A stretch of DNA of 64,000 bases from Orientallactaga sibirica (GCA_036365145.1 JAEOAD010000052.1:13763501-13827500), one strand, 5' to 3'; positions 1 to 11,320 are shown, counted from the first letter of the stretch. Numbers and translations are program-made. The notes: generated by a model not told the origin, from the sequence alone.

Positions 1-84
1 CGCCGCCTGGCCCACGCTTCGTGCAGATGTGGGACCTGAACCTGGACCTGGGTGGGGCTGAGAACGATGAATTCCAGATCAAAG
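1..84 (+). CDS. Possible coding fragment at the left edge, perhaps the end of the preceding PCARE exon
   Basis: Frame 3 is open from the first base and reads naturally, with a motif FVQMWDLNLDLGG followed by an acidic stretch ENDEFQIK. A GT follows at 85-86 (context aaag|gtttgt, a weak donor). If the exon ended there it would end in phase 1, whereas the serine-rich frame of the exon at 1731 needs phase 2. The AG at 25-26 could instead be an acceptor, which would make a 58-bp internal exon. Position and strand agree with PCARE, but I do not recognise the peptide with certainty. It could be chance coding-like sequence. Confidence 0.35.
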
Positions 85-1730
85 GTTTGTCAAGCCACCA
101 GTCAGCTTCCACAGAGAACCATCTCCTCCCCTTCCTACCAACCCCTGCAGGCAGGCAGACAGCAGCAAAGACTGGGCCTGGACAGAATACATCCTGCATA
201 CGGCTTCCTGTTCCCCAGGGGCTTAGGAAAGGAGGCAGCTGCTGTGACCCACAACCAATCACAGTGTCTAACCTGCAGAGACCCGTGGATCTAAACAGAA
301 AACACCGGCTCCGAAGTACACAGTGTATTTCTCAGTGCCTAAACTACCTGGATGTGCGCCACCCTGCCCACCCCCGACTCCCACCACCCTGCCTTTGTTC
401 AGATCCATATGCAGACTTGTCCTCCACCGCTTTGGTGTCCCATGCACAGGGCTGGGCAAACTTGGTTGTAAAGCCCATGGAAAAGGCAAGAACACGCTGT
501 CACAGGCAGAGTAAAGGGCCTCCCAGTCCTTGCAAGAGGGAAGCGGTGCTCTTGTCCTGCTCCTGAGGCACCTGGGGCTTGACCAAGGCCCCAGGTACCC
601 AACTGGAGTCCTTTTCAGGGGAGAATTCCTATGAGTGGGACCACAGAGAGGGCTTCCCATCCACTGAGCACTCGCCTGCTAGTTATACACTGTGATTTTC
701 CTGTTCATCCACAACTGTGGCTATTATGATTTCCATTTTGCAAAGAAGGAAACTGAGATTCCATGGGACTAGTTCATGTGCTGCAGGGCACACAGATGGT
801 AAGAGGAAGAGCCAGGACTTGAACCCAAGCAGCCAGACTCCAGCCTCCACCAGAAATGCCAAGGTCATCTAGCTAGTGTGACTTTCTGAGCTGGTCCTTT
901 CTAGTGGGTCTTGCTCCCTGCTTTGTGACATGCCCCACCCCACCCCCAGCATTCTGTGCTTCCGAAGCATGCTGAGTCATACTGAGGGCTGTATGGGGTC
1001 CTCTCCACAGCACCGCCCCCTTGGCAACAGGATGCTCTCTTCCAGCCACATTCTGTGTGAGGCTGAGCCAAACAGTTCCTCTCTATTCCATTCAGAAAAA
1101 GGGTGACAGCTGTGCAAAGCAGGGTGGTGGGTTTTGTTTGCTTTTGGGTTTTTTTTTCTTTGCAGTTATTGTTATTGTTTTTGTTTTGTTTTGTTTTGTG
1201 TTTTGAGGCAGGGTCTCACTCTGGCCCAGGCTGACCTGGAATCCACTATGTAGTCTCAGGGTGGCCTTGAACTCACGGCGATCCTCCTACCTCTGCCTCC
1301 CGAGTGCTGGGATTAAAGGCGTGCGCCACCACGCCCGGCTTATTGTTTTTAATTCAACTAGCTAGCCTAGCCCTTTATTGGACATGAAGCACTTTAGAAA
1401 CAAAAACATCATAAGGCCCAGCTCCCCCACTCCAGCCTACACCCCTGGAGAGTTGCTCTGTTTATGGGTTCCTGGGCACGGGGGTGAGAACAGGACTCAA
1501 CCTGTCGACAGGAGCTCTGGGAGCAGTTTCTCACCATGTCTGAGCAGCACAGGCAGGCAGGTTGTAGCAAGGACTGCCCAGCCTGGAAAACGTGATATGG
1601 GAAGGCAGGGAGCTGGCACTGGCACAAAGAGTGAGCACTGGACTGTTTATGATAGGAGGGGAGAGACGGACAGAGGACAGTCTGGAACAGCAAAGGAGTG
1701 CCTGATCTTCCCTGTCCTTTCTCTTGGCAG
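85..1730. other. Presumed intron or upstream flank of the PCARE terminal exon
   Basis: About 1.6 kb without a convincing exon. It is mostly unique, with an antisense B1 SINE at 1205-1340 and a T-rich run before it. Overlapping short open frames on both strands between 270 and 660 show no splice-site or codon support. The polypyrimidine tract at about 1707-1727 leads into the acceptor at 1730. Confidence 0.5.
1205..1345 (-). repeat. B1-type SINE
   Basis: Reverse-oriented 7SL-derived SINE with the tggaattc/actatgtagtctcagg core and a terminal gcgtgcgccaccacgccc box. It is preceded by the T-run that corresponds to its poly(A) tail. Confidence 0.9.
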
Positions 1731-1935
1731 CAGCAGCAGCAGCAGCAGTGAAGAGAGCCCCAAGCAGGACTCCCTACCTTGGAGCAGCCCAGAATCGCAG
1801 GGCAGTGGCGGCAGGCGGGTGTCTCCCCCAGCCCTCTGTGTGCTAGGCCATGCACTGCAGCCAGAGGCCCGCACCAGCCGTGCCCAGGACAGATCCCAGG
1901 CAGAGGCGCAGCTCCAGCAGCAGGAGATGACCTGA
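1731..1935 (+). CDS. PCARE: Terminal coding exon of PCARE (photoreceptor cilium actin regulator), C-terminal 68 codons
   Basis: PCARE is a photoreceptor protein that acts at the base of the outer segment, recruiting actin regulators for disc formation. The exon follows a strong acceptor (tctcttggcag at 1720-1730) and starts with one base that completes a split codon. It encodes six serines, then EESPKQDSLPWSSPESQG, then RRVSPPALCVLGHALQPEA, and a Q/A-rich end ending in the residues EMT before TGA at 1933-1935. The low-complexity Ser/Pro character, the plus strand and the tail-to-tail position next to TOGARAM2 fit PCARE, whose last exon is small. I made the gene call from memory of the family and synteny, not from an alignment. 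The six CAG triplets directly after the acceptor create tandem alternative acceptors. Confidence 0.6.
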
Positions 1936-2305
1936 GAGACTGACCTATGGAGCCATGCTGATGCCCGGCATCCCAGAAGGCACAAGTGGCTGCTGTGTGT
2001 TCACATGGCCTGACAGACGATGGGCAAACCAACTCCCACTGGAGTGTCCTGGAAAGAAAGGCCCAACAAGCTGCAAAACCTTAAGTAATAGCTGGTTTCA
2101 CTCCCGGATCCTGCTTTGCCTTGGGGTTCAAAGGTTAACCAAAACTTTAGACCCCACAGTGACACTCTATCCCTCCAAGTGCTGGCCTTAATTTGAAGGA
2201 GAAATATATTTATTATGTGTATAAAGAGTCACGTGTTTTACAAGGTAACCCCATAGTAATCATTTACAGCAGTGAATGAAATAAAGTGCTCCCCAACTTT
2301 GCAGA
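1936..2305 (+). other. PCARE: Presumed 3'UTR of the PCARE terminal exon
   Basis: Non-coding stretch after the stop. It becomes AT-rich before a canonical poly(A) signal at 2280-2285 and a GT/T-containing segment downstream. No repeat element is visible inside it. The 3' end is estimated at about 2300. Confidence 0.55.
2280..2285 (+). terminator. AATAAA poly(A) signal for the PCARE-like transcript
   Basis: A perfect AATAAA hexamer 345 bases after the TGA of the terminal exon. It is followed by a TGCTCC/TTTG-containing stretch that could serve as the downstream element. Confidence 0.55.
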
Positions 2306-2389
2306 TAAAACCAAAAGTATAAGGGAGCCCCCTTTCCCAAGAATCTTGCCAGAATTCAGACAGATAGGAAAATAATGCAAAAACAGGTA

Positions 2390-2745
2390 CAGGGACTGGG
2401 TAGATGGCCCAGTAGAGAAAGTGCTTGCTGCGCAGGCATGAGATCTACCCCAGCCTCTGCCGGGCGGGTGTTGTCATGTGTGACTGCCATCCCAGTGCTA
2501 AGGAAGTGGGGACAGGAGGGTTCCTGAGACTGCGACTCCATAGCAAACTAGTCCAGCCCAACTGGCGAGTCCACGAGAGACCCTCCCTCAAAATAAGATA
2601 GATGAGCAATTGAAAGGGACACCTGATGTTAACATCTGGCCCCCACACATGCACGTGCACAGACATTATGTGCCTATACACACTATGAACATGCATGCGC
2701 AGCACACACCCGTACACACACACATGCAATAAACGCACAGATGTG
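2390..2745 (+). repeat. Old rodent SINE (B4-like), diverged
   Basis: It begins with a weathered gactgggtagatggcccag box, has a B1-like middle and ends in a CA-rich tail (acacatgcacgtgcac and similar). Much more diverged than the other SINEs here. Confidence 0.6.
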
Positions 2746-5513
2746 AATGGCTTAAAACCATGCATTTTTTTCATGACATTTCACTGCCTTCCGTCATCCC
2801 ATCACTGTCCCATCAGCATAGGTGGTTGTACCAACAGTGGGAACAGCAGATGCTGAGGTGGAGTGTCAACACAGCATTGAAGTCCCTGTAAGAGCTTGTC
2901 TGGCAGCTGATATTCCTGACACGAGATGGATTAAAGAATCTAGCCCACTCATCTCCTTCCCCTCCCCCTTCCCAGTTCAGCCCTGGTGATATTGTGACCG
3001 CCCCCAGCCTAGCCAGGCTGCCCTTGGCCTCAGCGTGTATCAGATGCTCTGTCTGCACTACTGGGTGAACACAACCAAGCCTTCCGAACAAGGGGGCCTC
3101 TTCTCCACAGCCAGTGGAACCAGTGGGCACTGGTGCTCCAGAGGTGGCACAGGCATACGAAGCCTGCCCGCACGCCAGTCCTCCCCGACTCCTTGACCAA
3201 GCTCATTGCCAGGTTATCTGCAGGGTTTCTCCAGGGGCTTAACCACAAGCCAAGAACAACCATTCATGCCAAAAACAGACTTCTGCCAATGAGCTAAATA
3301 TTTGTTGCCTGTCCTGGAATGTTTCCATCAGCGGCTGTAGAGGACTTTCTATTTAGAAAAGAATTTGCAGTAATTGGGTGATTCAGCACTGGCCCCGTGG
3401 GTTGTCAGAAGACAAGAATTCTCACCCACGGGGACAGCTAAGGGGGCCATTCTTCCAGATCTGCTGCAAAGCTGATTTCTTTAAGTTTGGGGAAATTACA
3501 GGCTGCAAATCCTTTCTTGTTGAAATAGATTATGGGTTCAAGAGCAAGTGATGCTGACTCCCACCCAGGGCTGCCAGCTACCGGTCCCAGGGACAGCTTA
3601 GTACATGCGTCTCCCCCGACTTGTGTAGGTATTAACATGCGAGTGACAGGGCTTATCTCATCAAAGACACCGGAAGAGCAGTTGATTAAATGACACACTC
3701 ACACCCATTGCATAATGTTTGTGGGCACACAGTTTTGTTTATGTTTCCATTAGTCTTAGAGCAACTCAGGCCCCTGGTGAGCAAACTTTGGTTCTGGGGT
3801 TTGGCCCCTCCAGTGCTGGGCTATAGTGAGTGGGCAAGGCAAGGGCTGAGAACGGCTGTAGATCTGGCCATGGGCCTGAGTGACTGGCAGACAGCTCGGA
3901 GGATGAACATGGGGTTGGCTGGGCTAGCGGGACCCAGGAGCAATCAGAGGCAGTCAGGATGGGTAACCATGAGTGTGTACCCAAAGACACATGCCTCTAG
4001 GGAGCACTGGTTCAGAAAGCGGACCCTGCTCTGTGCTAGGGCTTGACGGGAAGATTTCTGGAGGTCTGACAAAACCAAGGCAGAGCCTAAGTTTCAAACT
4101 GCAGACACACTGTAGAGGAAAGCGGAAGACAGGTGGGACCCAGCACAGGGGAGAACAAGAGATGAGGCCGGACAAGCCAATCACGCAGAGGAAGAGAGGC
4201 AGCTCAGCAGCCATGGCCTGCCTTCCATAAGGGCCTTCACGGACGTCAGGCTGGGTTGCAGGCATGGGTGGCTGAGAGGCCTCGCTGGGATAGTGACCAC
4301 TAGCATCACAGAGGGGTCAACATCCCAAAGTAGTCCTGGGAAGAGTTAGGAACAAACTCCTGCTGTGTCCACGAGTGTGTATAGTAGGAAGCGCTCTGAG
4401 CTGGGGATTGCCACGTGCCAGGCTGGGCTGAAGACAGTGGCAAACACGCACCCTGCTACACTGCAGGCAGCAGAGAAATCTGCGTGCCATCTCGTCTCTC
4501 TGGAGGACTTCACTTATTGAGAGCTTTGTGATGCCGGGACCACGCTGGCTTCCTGCTATATATCGCCCTGCATGTAGTCCCACAAGAGCCCCCCACTGTC
4601 ACCAGCCAAGCAGAAATAACAATGACCTGGTATTTCCCCGTGGCCTACAGACCATGGGAATTCTCAGAGTCTTCCAGGGCTCATGGGAGGAAGGCTGCCA
4701 AAACTAAGAGCTGGGAGGGGAGGGGCAACGTCGTCCAAAGGTAAGGCAGTGCTGAGCTGGCTATGGAGCAGATGGGTGCAAGATAGGGGGTTTCAGCCAC
4801 CATACTAATTTCACCTGGCTTAAATTACTTGTGAATTAGACTTTGTTTAGACACACATGGACGGGGGCACATTGCTGGTGTCCATGAAGGGTGAGTTCAA
4901 TTCTACAGCTTCTCAGAAGAACCACTTTTACCCACCCTGTCCCCTCCACTGAAGAAACTTGTCTTTGCTGGACCAAATCCACTTCCTCTGCTCAAAGGAG
5001 AAAGAAAAGCACTTGTTGATTAAAACTGATGGTGCCAGCCATCAAGCAGGAACATTGCTGTATCTCACCTTCATTATACCAGACAAGGAGGGGTCCCCAC
5101 AGATCAATAGGGGGGTGTTTATATTGGGCCCAACTCCTTTCTGGGAGTGTACCTACACCATTCATTCTCCGTCCCCATGGGTCCCCCAGAGCTGTGGGGA
5201 GAGAGTTATCAGCTCAGCCTTTATCTAACACATTAGTAATACAGCAAACAGATCTGCCCCAGGGGAAAACCACGATTTTCTTAGTCCATCAAAAGAATTC
5301 ATGAAGTAAAAAAGCAAATAGAGTCTTCTGGCAGAACATTGATAGCTTTTGCAAGTATAAACACAATCCCCATGATGACATATAACTTCTTTCTGAGACT
5401 GGGGTCTCTGCCAGTGTTTACTATAAGCAGCATCTATTTTTTTGTTCCTTCCCCTGTCATACGCCCAGTCCAGAACCTAAAATAATACAACTTGATAGAA
5501 AGGCAAAGCAGAA

Positions 5514-5738
5514 GGCTGGAGAGATGGCTTAGCAGTTAAGGTGCTTGCCTGTGAAGTCTAAGGACTCAAGTTTGATTTCACAGTACCCACGTAAGCCAGA
5601 TGCACAAGGTGGCACATGTGTCTGGAGTTCGTTTGCAGTGGCTGAAGACCCTGGAGCACCCATTCTCTCTCTCTCTCTCTGTCTCTCTCTTCCTTTTCCT
5701 ATCTCTCTGTCAAATAAATAAATAAAATATTTTTAAAA
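5514..5738 (+). repeat. tRNA-derived (B2-like) SINE
   Basis: It runs from the ggctggagagatggcttag box through the gtaagccagatgcac and gttcgtttgcagtgg blocks to a CT-rich run and an AAAT tail. It abuts a second copy. Confidence 0.9.
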
Positions 5739-5741
5739 GAG

Positions 5742-5933
5742 GGCTGGGGAGATGGCTTAGCAGTTAAGGCACATGCCTGCGAAGCCCAAGGGCCCCGGTT
5801 CAATTCTCCAGCCAGATGCTGGAGGCACACACATCTGGAGTTTGTTTGCAGTGGCTAGAGGCCCTGGCGTGCCCATTCTCACTCTCCCTCTCTCTCCTTC
5901 TCTCTGTCTCTAATAAATAAATAAAAATAAAAT
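5742..5933 (+). repeat. tRNA-derived (B2-like) SINE
   Basis: Second copy in a three-SINE head-to-tail run. The middle is slightly shortened after ctccagccagatgctgg. Confidence 0.9.
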
Positions 5934-5935
5934 CG

Positions 5936-6120
5936 GGCTGGGCATGGTGGTACACACCTTTAATCCCAGCACTTGGGAGGCAGAGGTAGGAGGATCACTG
6001 TGAGTTCGAGGCCACCCTGAAACTACATGGTAAATTCCAGGTCAGCCTGGACTAGAGTGAGATCCTACCTCAAAAAACCAAAAATAAATAAATAAATAAA
6101 ATCTTTAAAAAGAAAAAGAA
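5936..6120 (+). repeat. B1-type SINE
   Basis: Full-length 7SL-derived copy starting ggctgggcatggtgg. Its A-rich tail contains four AAAT units. Confidence 0.92.
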
Positions 6121-6660
6121 ATCAAAAAATGCAAAGCAGACAAACCAAAGAGATGTTTTCTTTCATTGCAAAGAACTTATGTTTGACAAGGCTGGCTTCA
6201 TAAATCCTCCAATGTGAATGGAAGAATCTGCAGAAATAGATTCCTCTTCTAAAACAAACCGGTGTTTTGCATGCACCAGGGGAGCCAGCACAGTGAATTA
6301 TAAGTGTTGACATGTTTGTCAATTGATCATCTGCTTGACTACTTACAAGCTGCCAAGCACCCACTCTGTCTTCCAAAGGAAATCTTTTCAAAGGTAATAT
6401 ATTTTTAAGTAGCCCCACATCAAAGATTCTGTCGAACATCCATAAAGTAAATGTGTTCCGAGCCTATATTAACAGAACATGTTATATCACACTACCGTTT
6501 ACTCCCTGCATCTACCCAAAATTTAAATAAAGTTCCATCAATCCATCCTGACATTTTAATGAAATGTAATTAAAGATGCATTGCACAGAAAAAGGAGCAG
6601 TTAATTCACTCAGCACTCTAATTCAGTTTTCTGAAGGACCCTGCACTCTGCCACCTTGAT
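6121..6660. other. Unique AT-rich intergenic block, candidate conserved non-coding element
   Basis: No SINE similarity. The block 6520-6640 has several TAAT-type homeodomain cores (gtaattaaag, gttaattcac, ctaattcag). I see no coding potential. Confidence 0.35.
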
Positions 6661-7094
6661 GACATTCATAGACTTCAGACCGTCCATGTGTCCTGTATCA
6701 GGTGACAGCAGGTCTCTCCTGATCTCTCTACTGAGCTCTGAATGCTGCTATCCTGTACGTCTGGAGCATGAGCCAGTGTCCCGTCTGGGCTGTGGTGGCA
6801 CTGGCAGAGCTGAATTGATGCCCCGTGGAAGGCAAAGGCACCAGGGTGGAGGAGAGTTAGAGAAGGGCACAGAGGAGACAGAAGGGTGTGCACAGGTTGG
6901 ACTCGCTCCTGGGAAGCACGGCTGTGATCTCATGACTAGGACCAGGGTGCAGGAACCTGAGTGCTGGGTCACATCCATGACCTGGCTTCTCTGGGCCATT
7001 TCTTCTGTAAAATGGCAATCCTAATGCCAGCCTGCTCCTGCCTCCTGCAAGACCCGGGCACTCCTGATTTCTCTGTTTTATAGGGAGGAGGGAG

Positions 7095-7187
7095 AGGTGG
7101 AATTTCACTGTAGCCCAGGTTGACCTGGGATCCACGACAGCCTTGAACTCGTGGCAGTCCTCCTGCTTTAGTCTCCCGAGTGCTCTT
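7095..7187 (-). repeat. B1-type SINE fragment
   Basis: Partial reverse copy (gtagcccaggttgacctggg through tcccgagtgct), truncated at the end corresponding to the B1 head. Confidence 0.7.
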
Positions 7188-7300
7188 CACGTCTTTCTCC
7201 TCCTCCTCTTCTTCTTCCCCCCTCCCCTTTTTCTTCTCCTTCTTATTTTCTTCTTCTCTACTCTTTTTTGTTATTGTTGTTGTTGTTGTTTTGTTTGTTT
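7188..7300. repeat. CT-rich and (TTG)n low-complexity tract
   Basis: A run of tcctcctcttcttc-type pyrimidines followed by (ttg)n and tttgtttg. Strongly strand-asymmetric. Confidence 0.8.
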
Positions 7301-7432
7301 GTTGAGGTCGTGTCTCGCTCAAGTCCAGGCTGACCTGGAATTCACTATGTAGTTTCAGGGTGGCCTCTATCTCAAGATCCTCCTACCTCTGCCTCCCAAG
7401 TGCTGGGATTAGAGGTGTGACCACCACGCCCC
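7300..7432 (-). repeat. B1-type SINE
   Basis: Reverse copy with ggctgacctggaattcacta and the cctcccaagtgctgggatta box. Confidence 0.9.
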
Positions 7433-7522
7433 CTTTCTTCTCTACTTTCTTCTTCCTTCTCTCTCTTTTTTCCTCACTTCCTCCTTTCTTCTCTCTCCTT
7501 CCCTACCTCCCTCTCTTTTGTT
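7433..7522. repeat. CT-rich low-complexity tract
   Basis: Pyrimidine run (ttctctactttcttcttcc and similar) downstream of the reverse B1. Confidence 0.75.
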
Positions 7523-7637
7523 TTGAATGTTCGTGCCCACCCCAGCTTTACTTTAGGATTCTGATTAAGAACTCAGCACCATTCCCCATCTCTCTCCAGA
7601 GCTGCATACAGATCCTTAGCAAAAGTTAAGGACAGCT

Positions 7638-7787
7638 TTCATGTGCCTGGGGGCGTAAGTCTGTAACCCCAACAATTGAGAAGTAGAAGCAGGAAAATCA
7701 CGAGTCTGAGGCTAGCCTGAGCCACACAAGGAATTTAAGAGCAGCCTGGGTTACATGTTGAGACCCTGTCTCGAAACAAACAGGCAG
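7638..7787 (+). repeat. Diverged B1-type SINE
   Basis: Weathered forward copy (gtgcctgggggcgtaagtct, gcctgagccacacaag, gagaccctgtctcgaaac). Its many mismatches imply an older insertion. Confidence 0.7.
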
Positions 7788-8762
7788 CTAACAAACCCAG
7801 CAAGAGGAGAAGGCTACCGGAGTCACCAAAATGAATGTAAAATCAGAATAATATAAAATAAAAAATAAAAATAAATCCAATTGAAATTTTCAAGTCATGT
7901 CAGAAACTTTCAGGTCAGCTAACAATAACCCAGTTAAGCAGTCTCTTGGTGCCATTCACGAATACTAAACATGTTTCTCAGAGCCGTAAATTAAACTGGC
8001 CTTCGCCTGTTTAAATTAAAAAAAAAAAAAAAAGAGTTGACTTCCTTCTGTGAAGGCTTCTTCCACGTCTTTCAAAGTGAAAAGACATCAAAACATTTTG
8101 CTCGCAGTCCCGAGCCCATGTGTCAAATGTACCAAGCAGAGAACAACAAATTAAGCTGAGAAAGCTCATTTATCTCCAGGTGGAGCCTCGGAGCCTCTGC
8201 CAGTCAGGTAGACTGTGACTCTGCCAGTCAGCCATTACTGTGGTCCCTACACAGCAGGCAGGACACAGAGCAGCCATGAGGAAGAGCGAATCTTAATGGT
8301 TGTATGTAATTCCCCTCTCGCAAAATGCAATCATCCACATTGCTGCTTAGCCTTGGGGGTGAGGGGTGGAATCTTGTGAGATTATGGACGAGGAATTTAA
8401 GTGCCTTTTACAAGTGAATCAAAAGTGAAGTTGAGAGCCAGTGTGCTGCTCCAAAGATGTGTCACGTGTCACAAGCTAGTGACAGAGCAGACCTCACAGT
8501 CCCAGCCAGCCAGCCTCGTGATCCCGGAGGACATCTCCAGAAAGAGGTGGGACAGCCTTCTTTGGGACGAAGAAAAACAATTTTTTCCCCAACATGTACA
8601 AATAGGAAATTCTTTTCATATCCAGCCAAAGTCCAGCTATAATGTTAGCCATTCTTCTTAAATTGGCATGGATGAAAACAAAATTTCCAGGGCCCCTAAC
8701 TACCTACTTTCTTTTTCTCCCCCAACACCCAACCATATCCACATCAAACTGCTTCTAGCATT

Positions 8763-9006
8763 AAGAGGGCAAAAGTTAGGGGCTGGATAGATGGCTTAGT
8801 GGTTATGGCGCTTGCCTGCAAAGCCTAATGACCAGGGTTTGACTCCCCATTACCCACGTAAAGGCAGTTGCACAAAGCAATGCATGCATCTGGAGTTATG
8901 GCTGAAGATCCTGGTGCAGCCATTCTATCCCTCTGTTTCTCTTCTATCTCTCTCTCTGCTTGCAAATAAATAAATAATTTAAAAAAAAAAAAAAGAGGGC
9001 AAAAGT
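8763..9006 (+). repeat. Young tRNA-derived SINE with 14-bp target-site duplication
   Basis: SINE body 8781-8992, from ggctggatagatgg to an A-rich tail. It is flanked by perfect copies of aagagggcaaaagt at 8763-8776 and 8993-9006. Confidence 0.93.
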
Positions 9007-10058
9007 CTTTTCCAAAAATTCTTTGCTCCTCATTACCGGCAGGTGACAATCTGACAATCCCCCAGTGACAACAGCTGAAGCCCCTCATCTGGCTTTATTG
9101 CCAGGGCCCCCAGGGCCCCAAAGTGGTAAAAATAGGTGGATATGACAGAAAGGAAATAGAAAGGAAATAGACACCCTGAGAGACAAATTGCCTTCATGAA
9201 AATTATTTATTTGGTGCTTTTTTTCTCTCTTTTGAAGAGGACAAGATTGGCTGTGTTTACAAAACCTGGTGACTTTTTAAAGCTTTTGTTTAGTTAACAG
9301 CAGCTTCTGAAATCAGCCTTCAGAGGTGCCAGATATAAAAATTCTCAAGGAGAACCCAAGGTGATGCTGATAACAGCTGTCAACACACAGAGAAGTAATT
9401 ATGAAGCCATGATTAAAACAAAACAAGCCCTTCAAATGCTACAGCCCTCTTCACTGAAAAGCCAGGAGACAGGGCACTGAACACCAGACGGCCCTCTGAA
9501 TAAGCCCCAGGAACAATGCTGAAGAGCAGCCCATGGGGTCCCAATCCAGAAGCGCCCAGCAGGTGAGCCCTTGTGTGAGATGCTGTTGCCAGGCTGGGAG
9601 CAGGCTCTTCCTCCAGGCAGCCTCCTCTGCAGGTTCCCAGGACCTTTCCTCCAAAGCCACCACTACAGTGATAGTGACCACCAGGTTGTGGTGTGGTGTG
9701 TGCAGTGTGGTGTGAGTGGTGTGCTGTATGCTGGATGCACAGGTGTGTGTGCAGGTGTACTTGCATTGTTCACAAGTGTAGAGCCACAGAACACCAAGTG
9801 TCTTCCTCTTCTTGTTCATCCGCGTGTTTCCTTGAGGAGCCTCACAAAACCCAGAGCTGCTGTTTCCCATTAGACTGACCAGCAAGGCCCAGCAATGCTT
9901 GGTCTCCCCTCCCCATGGGATGAAGGTAACAGACAGGTGTAGCTACACCCAGCTGCTTACGTGGGGACAGGGTGTGGCTCTCTCCGACCATGCTGCCCGC
10001 AGACAAACACTCTTGCCCACTGAGTCATCTCCTCCACTTCTCCTTTAGTGTGTGTGGT

Positions 10059-10104
10059 GTTTTTGTTTTTGTAATATATATATATATATTACAAAAACAA
10101 AAAC
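10059..10104. repeat. Perfect 46-bp palindrome
   Basis: The left arm (g, two T5 runs, then gtaatata) is followed by its exact reverse complement. The centre is (AT)n and the arms are 23 bp each. Weaker matching extends outward (gtgtg against cacac). Confidence 0.95.
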
Positions 10105-10180
10105 AGAGACACACTAGAGAGAGAGAGAGAGAGATTTTATTAATTTTTTTAAATTTTATTATTATTATTTTTTTAATTTT

Positions 10181-10423
10181 TGGAGAGAGAGACAGAGAGA
10201 GATAGAGAGGGAGACAGAGATGGGCGCGCCAGCAGTCTCTCAGCTGCTGTGAACGAAATCCAGATGTGTGCGTCCCCTTGTGGGCAAGTGCGGCATTGCG
10301 CCCTTGCCTCACTTTGCATCTGGCTAAACGTGGGACCTGGAGATTGGAACCGTTGGACATTGGGACCAGCGTTCTTGGGCTTAGCAGGCAGGCACCTTAG
10401 CCGCCAAGCCATCTCACCAGCCC
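10181..10423 (-). repeat. tRNA-derived SINE, gcgcgcc subfamily
   Basis: Reverse copy ending ccatctcaccagcc. It carries the longer variant body (tgggcgcgccagcagtctct, gtgggcaagtgcggc). Confidence 0.9.
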
Positions 10424-10425
10424 GA

Positions 10426-10615
10426 GATTTTATTAATTTAAGAGAGAATAAGAAGGGGAGAGAGAGAGAGGAAGGGAGAGAATGGGCATGCCAGGTCCTC
10501 CAGCCACTGCAAACAAACTCCAGATGCATGCACGCCCTTGTGGATCTTGCTTACGTGGGTCCTGGAGAATTGAATCAAGATCCTTTGGCTTTGCACTAAG
10601 CAATCTCTCCAGCCC
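10426..10615 (-). repeat. tRNA-derived SINE
   Basis: Reverse copy from gagattttattaatttaag to caatctctccagccc. It directly follows the previous reverse copy. Confidence 0.9.
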
Positions 10616-10796
10616 TTGTTTTTCTTTGTTAGAGAACAAGGCAGAGAGAGAAAATGGGTGTGTCAGGGCCTCTAGACACTGCAAACGAACTTCAGATGTG
10701 TGCACCATGTGCATCTGGCTTACATGGGTATTAGGGAATCGAACCTGGGTCCTTAAGCTTCACAGGCAAGCACCTTAACTGCTAAGCCATCTCTCC
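10616..10796 (-). repeat. tRNA-derived SINE
   Basis: Reverse copy, third in the array. It ends aactgctaagccatctctcc without the last agcc. Confidence 0.9.
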
Positions 10797-10799
10797 ATT

Positions 10800-10998
10800 T
10801 GTTTTTTTTAATATTTTATTTATTTATTGCAAACAGAGAGAGAGAGAATGGACACGCCAGTACCTCCAGCTTCTACAAACGAATTCCAGATGCATGTGCC
10901 ACCTTGTGCATCTGGCTAACGTGGGTCCTGGAGAATTGAACCTCTATCCTTAGGCTTCTTAGGCAAGTACCTTAACCGCTAAGCCATCTCTCCAGCCC
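10800..10998 (-). repeat. tRNA-derived SINE
   Basis: Reverse copy, fourth in the array. It has a T-rich start (ttaatattttatttatttat) and ends ccatctctccagccc. Confidence 0.92.
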
Positions 10999-11123
10999 CA
11001 CCATTGGTTTTGACAAGGAACCAGCTAGGCCTCCCTCTCTCACCTTCCCAAGAGCAATTCTTTACAACAATTATGTTTGAGAACTGGTGGTTTAGAACAT
11101 TCTGAACCTAGGAACTTAACAAC

Positions 11124-11320
11124 CAGAGCTAGTGGTTAAGGCATTTGCCTGTGAAGCCTAAGGAGCCAGGTTCGATTCCCCAGGACCCACATAAGCCAGA
11201 TGCACAGGTGGCCCATGGGTCTGGAGTTCATTTGCAGTGGCTGGAGGCTCTGGCACACCCATTCATGTATATGTGTGTGGGGGGTGTATCTGTGTCTCCC
11301 TTTCTCTCTCAAATAAATAA
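11124..11320 (+). repeat. tRNA-derived SINE, 5' truncated
   Basis: Starts within the gctagtggttaaggc segment and keeps the gttcgattccccaggaccc block. The usual CT run is replaced by tgtgtggggggtgt. Confidence 0.88.

Noticed and set aside
9571..9885. Overlapping open frames on both strands near 9.5-9.9 kb
   Set aside because: They overlap a GT-rich stretch, share no splice signals and look like chance frames.
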